From Bacillota bacterium (GTDB taxonomy: Bacteria; Bacillota; Clostridia; Saccharofermentanales; UBA5734): 6,141 bases of DNA. The notes under the pieces were generated by a model. It was not told the origin of the DNA, ran no database searches, and worked only from the letters and a program-made list of their open reading frames with translations. The stretch is from the NCBI GenBank assembly GCA_023438965.1, contig JAEXPB010000195.1, positions 1-6,141 on the forward strand, written 5' to 3'. Positions 4,275 to 6,141 of this stretch are shown here, in pieces (within the stretch, counting starts at the first letter, position 1; every line of letters starts with the position of its first letter). The translations under genes were made by a program, and so were the position numbers.

Positions 4275-6141
4275 ATGCTGAAAATCGTCAATACCCGCTG
4301 TGAATATCGCTTGAATCCGCTGGGCCTGGATAATCTGGTGCCACGCTTTTTCTGGCAGCTGGCCGCCGATGCACCGCGCACGCTCCAGGACAGTTACCGG
4401 ATCCAGGTGGCGCTTGATCCGGACTTTGCGAACCTGGTCTGGGACACCGGCCGGGTTGCCAGCGACCAATCCATTCAGATCCCTTACGCCGGATCAGAAC
4501 TGCAGCCGAAAACGCGGTATTGGTGGCATGTACGGGCTTGGGACAGAGCAGGAATTGAGTCGGATTTCACCCAAGGCGACTGGTTCGAGACCGGTCTGAT
4601 GTCATCAGAAAATTGGCAAGCCGAATGGATCACGCCGGTCCGCCAGGAAACCCGCCAAAGCGGTTGTCCGATATTCCGCGGCAGCTGCATCCTGCGCGAC
4701 GGCATCCGGTCGGCCCGCATTTACGCCACCGCGGCCGGCGTTTACGAATTGCATGCCAACGGCAGCCGCATCGGCGAAGACCAGATGGCCCCTGGCTGGA
4801 CAACCTACCTGAAACGCCACCAGTACCAGACCTACGATGTGACAGCCCTGGTTCGCCCCGGCGTGAACGCCCTGGGCGCGATCCTGGCGCCGGGCTGGTA
4901 TCTGGGCGACATGCGCTGGAACAAGACCCACAATTATTACGGCGATGACATGGCGCTGCTCTTCCAGCTGGAGATTACCTATGCCGACGGCTCCCGTCAG
5001 GTGATCTGCGCCGATGAAAGCTGGCGGGTGACCGGCGCCGGTCCGCTGCGGATGTCAGAAATCTATCATGGCGAAACCTATGACGCGCGCCTGGTTATGC
5101 CCGGCTGGAACGAGCCGGATCATGACCTGACCGGTCCGGCCTGGGAGTCGGTCCGCCAGGCCAACCTGGGCAAAACCCAGCTGATCGCCCAGGAAAATCT
5201 GCCGGTGCGCCGGATCGAAGAAATCACGCCGATCGCCCTGTTCAAGACGCCGGCCGGCCAGACCGTTGTCGATATGGGGCAGAATATGGTCGGCCGCGTG
5301 CGTCTGACCGTCGACGGGCAGGCCGGCGACCAGGTCGAGATCGTGCATTTCGAGGTCCTGGACAAGGATGGCAATGTCTATCTGGACAACCTGCGCAAGG
5401 CGAAGCAGACGCTGCGCTATACCCTGAAAGGCGGCGGGCCGGAGGTTTATGAGCCATGCTTCACCTTCATGGGCTTCCGCTACCTGGCGATCCGGCAGTT
5501 CCCGGGTGAACTGACCCTGGAAAGCCTGCGCGGCATTGTGCTGCACAGCGACCTGGCATCCACCGGCACCTTCGAATGCTCCGAACCGCTGCTCAACCAG
5601 CTGCAGCACAATATTCTCTGGGGCCAGAAAGGCAATTTCCTGGATGTGCCGACCGACTGCCCGCAGCGCGACGAACGCCTCGGCTGGTTGGGCGACGCCC
5701 AGGTTTTCATCCGGACGGCTTGCCACAACATGAACGTCGCGCCGTTCTTTACAAAATGGCTGCATGACCTGGCTGCCGACCAGCGCGCCGACGGCGCCCT
5801 GCCGCACGTCGCGCCGAACATCCTGGATTGGGACGCCGTTTTCTTCAACGATGGGCTGGATAAGTCGGAAATGCAGGAAAACAACACCTCAGCCGCCTGG
5901 GCCGACGCCGTGATCATCTGCCCGTGGACACTCTACCTCTGCTACGGCGATGCGGCCATCCTGCGCGACACCTATCCGGCCATGCAGAAGTACATCGACC
6001 ATATCTACAAAACCGGCGACAATCCGTACCTTTGGCACACCGGCTTCCATTTCGGCGACTGGCTGGGCCTTGACTCACGCGAAGGTACGTATGTCGGCGC
6101 GACCGACATCTATCTGATCGCCACCGCGTTCTATGCCTATT
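4275..6141 (+). CDS. GH78 alpha-L-rhamnosidase (3' end outside window)
   Basis: Hydrolyses terminal alpha-L-rhamnose from oligosaccharides or glycosides by inversion. The frame is open to the right edge with 622 residues visible; about 250-300 more are expected for the family. Domain order matches GH78: an Ig-like N-terminal domain (about 8-117, with PRFFWQL, SYRIQV, YWWHVRAWD); a carbohydrate-binding-like beta domain (about 140-275, with YELHANG, APGWTTY, LAPGWY); a concanavalin-like domain (about 317-415, with VVDMGQNMVGRV and FTFMGFRYL); then the (alpha/alpha)6 catalytic domain from about 430. The catalytic motif DVPTDCPQRDERLGWLGD spans 457-474. Glu467 is the expected general acid and Asp474 a conserved sugar-site residue; the general-base Glu should lie past the edge. 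GDWLGLD and GATDIYLIATAFYA near the end also fit. There is no signal peptide, so it is probably cytoplasmic and acts on imported oligosaccharides. Transporters or rhamnose catabolic genes may lie to the right. Confidence 0.95.
   Translation, partial: MLKIVNTRCEYRLNPLGLDNLVPRFFWQLAADAPRTLQDSYRIQVALDPDFANLVWDTGRVASDQSIQIPYAGSELQPKTRYWWHVRAWDRAGIESDFTQGDWFETGLMSSENWQAEWITPVRQETRQSGCPIFRGSCILRDGIRSARIYATAAGVYELHANGSRIGEDQMAPGWTTYLKRHQYQTYDVTALVRPGVNALGAILAPGWYLGDMRWNKTHNYYGDDMALLFQLEITYADGSRQVICADESWRVTGAGPLRMSEIYHGETYDARLVMPGWNEPDHDLTGPAWESVRQANLGKTQLIAQENLPVRRIEEITPIALFKTPAGQTVVDMGQNMVGRVRLTVDGQAGDQVEIVHFEVLDKDGNVYLDNLRKAKQTLRYTLKGGGPEVYEPCFTFMGFRYLAIRQFPGELTLESLRGIVLHSDLASTGTFECSEPLLNQLQHNILWGQKGNFLDVPTDCPQRDERLGWLGDAQVFIRTACHNMNVAPFFTKWLHDLAADQRADGALPHVAPNILDWDAVFFNDGLDKSEMQENNTSAAWADAVIICPWTLYLCYGDAAILRDTYPAMQKYIDHIYKTGDNPYLWHTGFHFGDWLGLDSREGTYVGATDIYLIATAFYAY

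Noticed and set aside
5055..5807. Open frame of 250 codons on the - strand opposite the rhamnosidase
   Set aside because: The + strand encodes unmistakable GH78 domains through this stretch; the antisense frame is a composition artefact.
1..6141. A novel multi-gene defence, mobile or biosynthetic system
   Set aside because: All six genes fall into known families with unrelated housekeeping or catabolic roles, lie on alternating strands, and no transposase, integrase, toxin-antitoxin pair, CRISPR repeat or nuclease is visible.

Overview
The window looks like ordinary chromosomal DNA from a strictly anaerobic, moderately GC-rich fermentative bacterium. An [FeFe] hydrogenase catalytic subunit, a short-form quinolinate synthase and a cytoplasmic-type GH78 alpha-L-rhamnosidase together suggest a plant-glycan-degrading Clostridia-like Bacillota. 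That assignment is inference; the window holds no rRNA, tRNA or other lineage marker. I saw no mobile element, CRISPR array or phage gene.

Layout, left to right: (1) the C-terminal half of an [FeFe] hydrogenase (+ strand, cut by the left edge); (2) a 60-bp convergent gap holding two inverted repeats; (3) nadA on the - strand, with a near-consensus sigma70-type promoter and a hairpin in its leader; (4) a 212-bp gap with a separate 7+7 inverted repeat upstream of the nadA promoter; (5) a HAD-family hydrolase on the - strand whose motif I has His in place of the second Asp; (6) a short divergent region with overlapping -35 candidates for the two flanking genes; (7) a probable two-gene operon on the + strand, an amidohydrolase-2 family metal-dependent hydrolase overlapping a YccF-type membrane protein by ATGA; (8) a 209-bp gap with an AT-rich core; (9) an alpha-L-rhamnosidase (+ strand) that runs off the right edge with 622 codons visible.

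The genes do not form one evident pathway. The hydrogenase would dispose of or recycle reductant, NadA makes the quinolinate precursor of NAD, and the rhamnosidase would release rhamnose from imported oligosaccharides. The HAD enzyme, amidohydrolase and YccF protein have no substrate that can be read from sequence. No clear undescribed system is present. The points most worth checking are the Ser in the hydrogenase L1 motif, the Asp-to-His change in the HAD enzyme, and the structured regulatory DNA around nadA.
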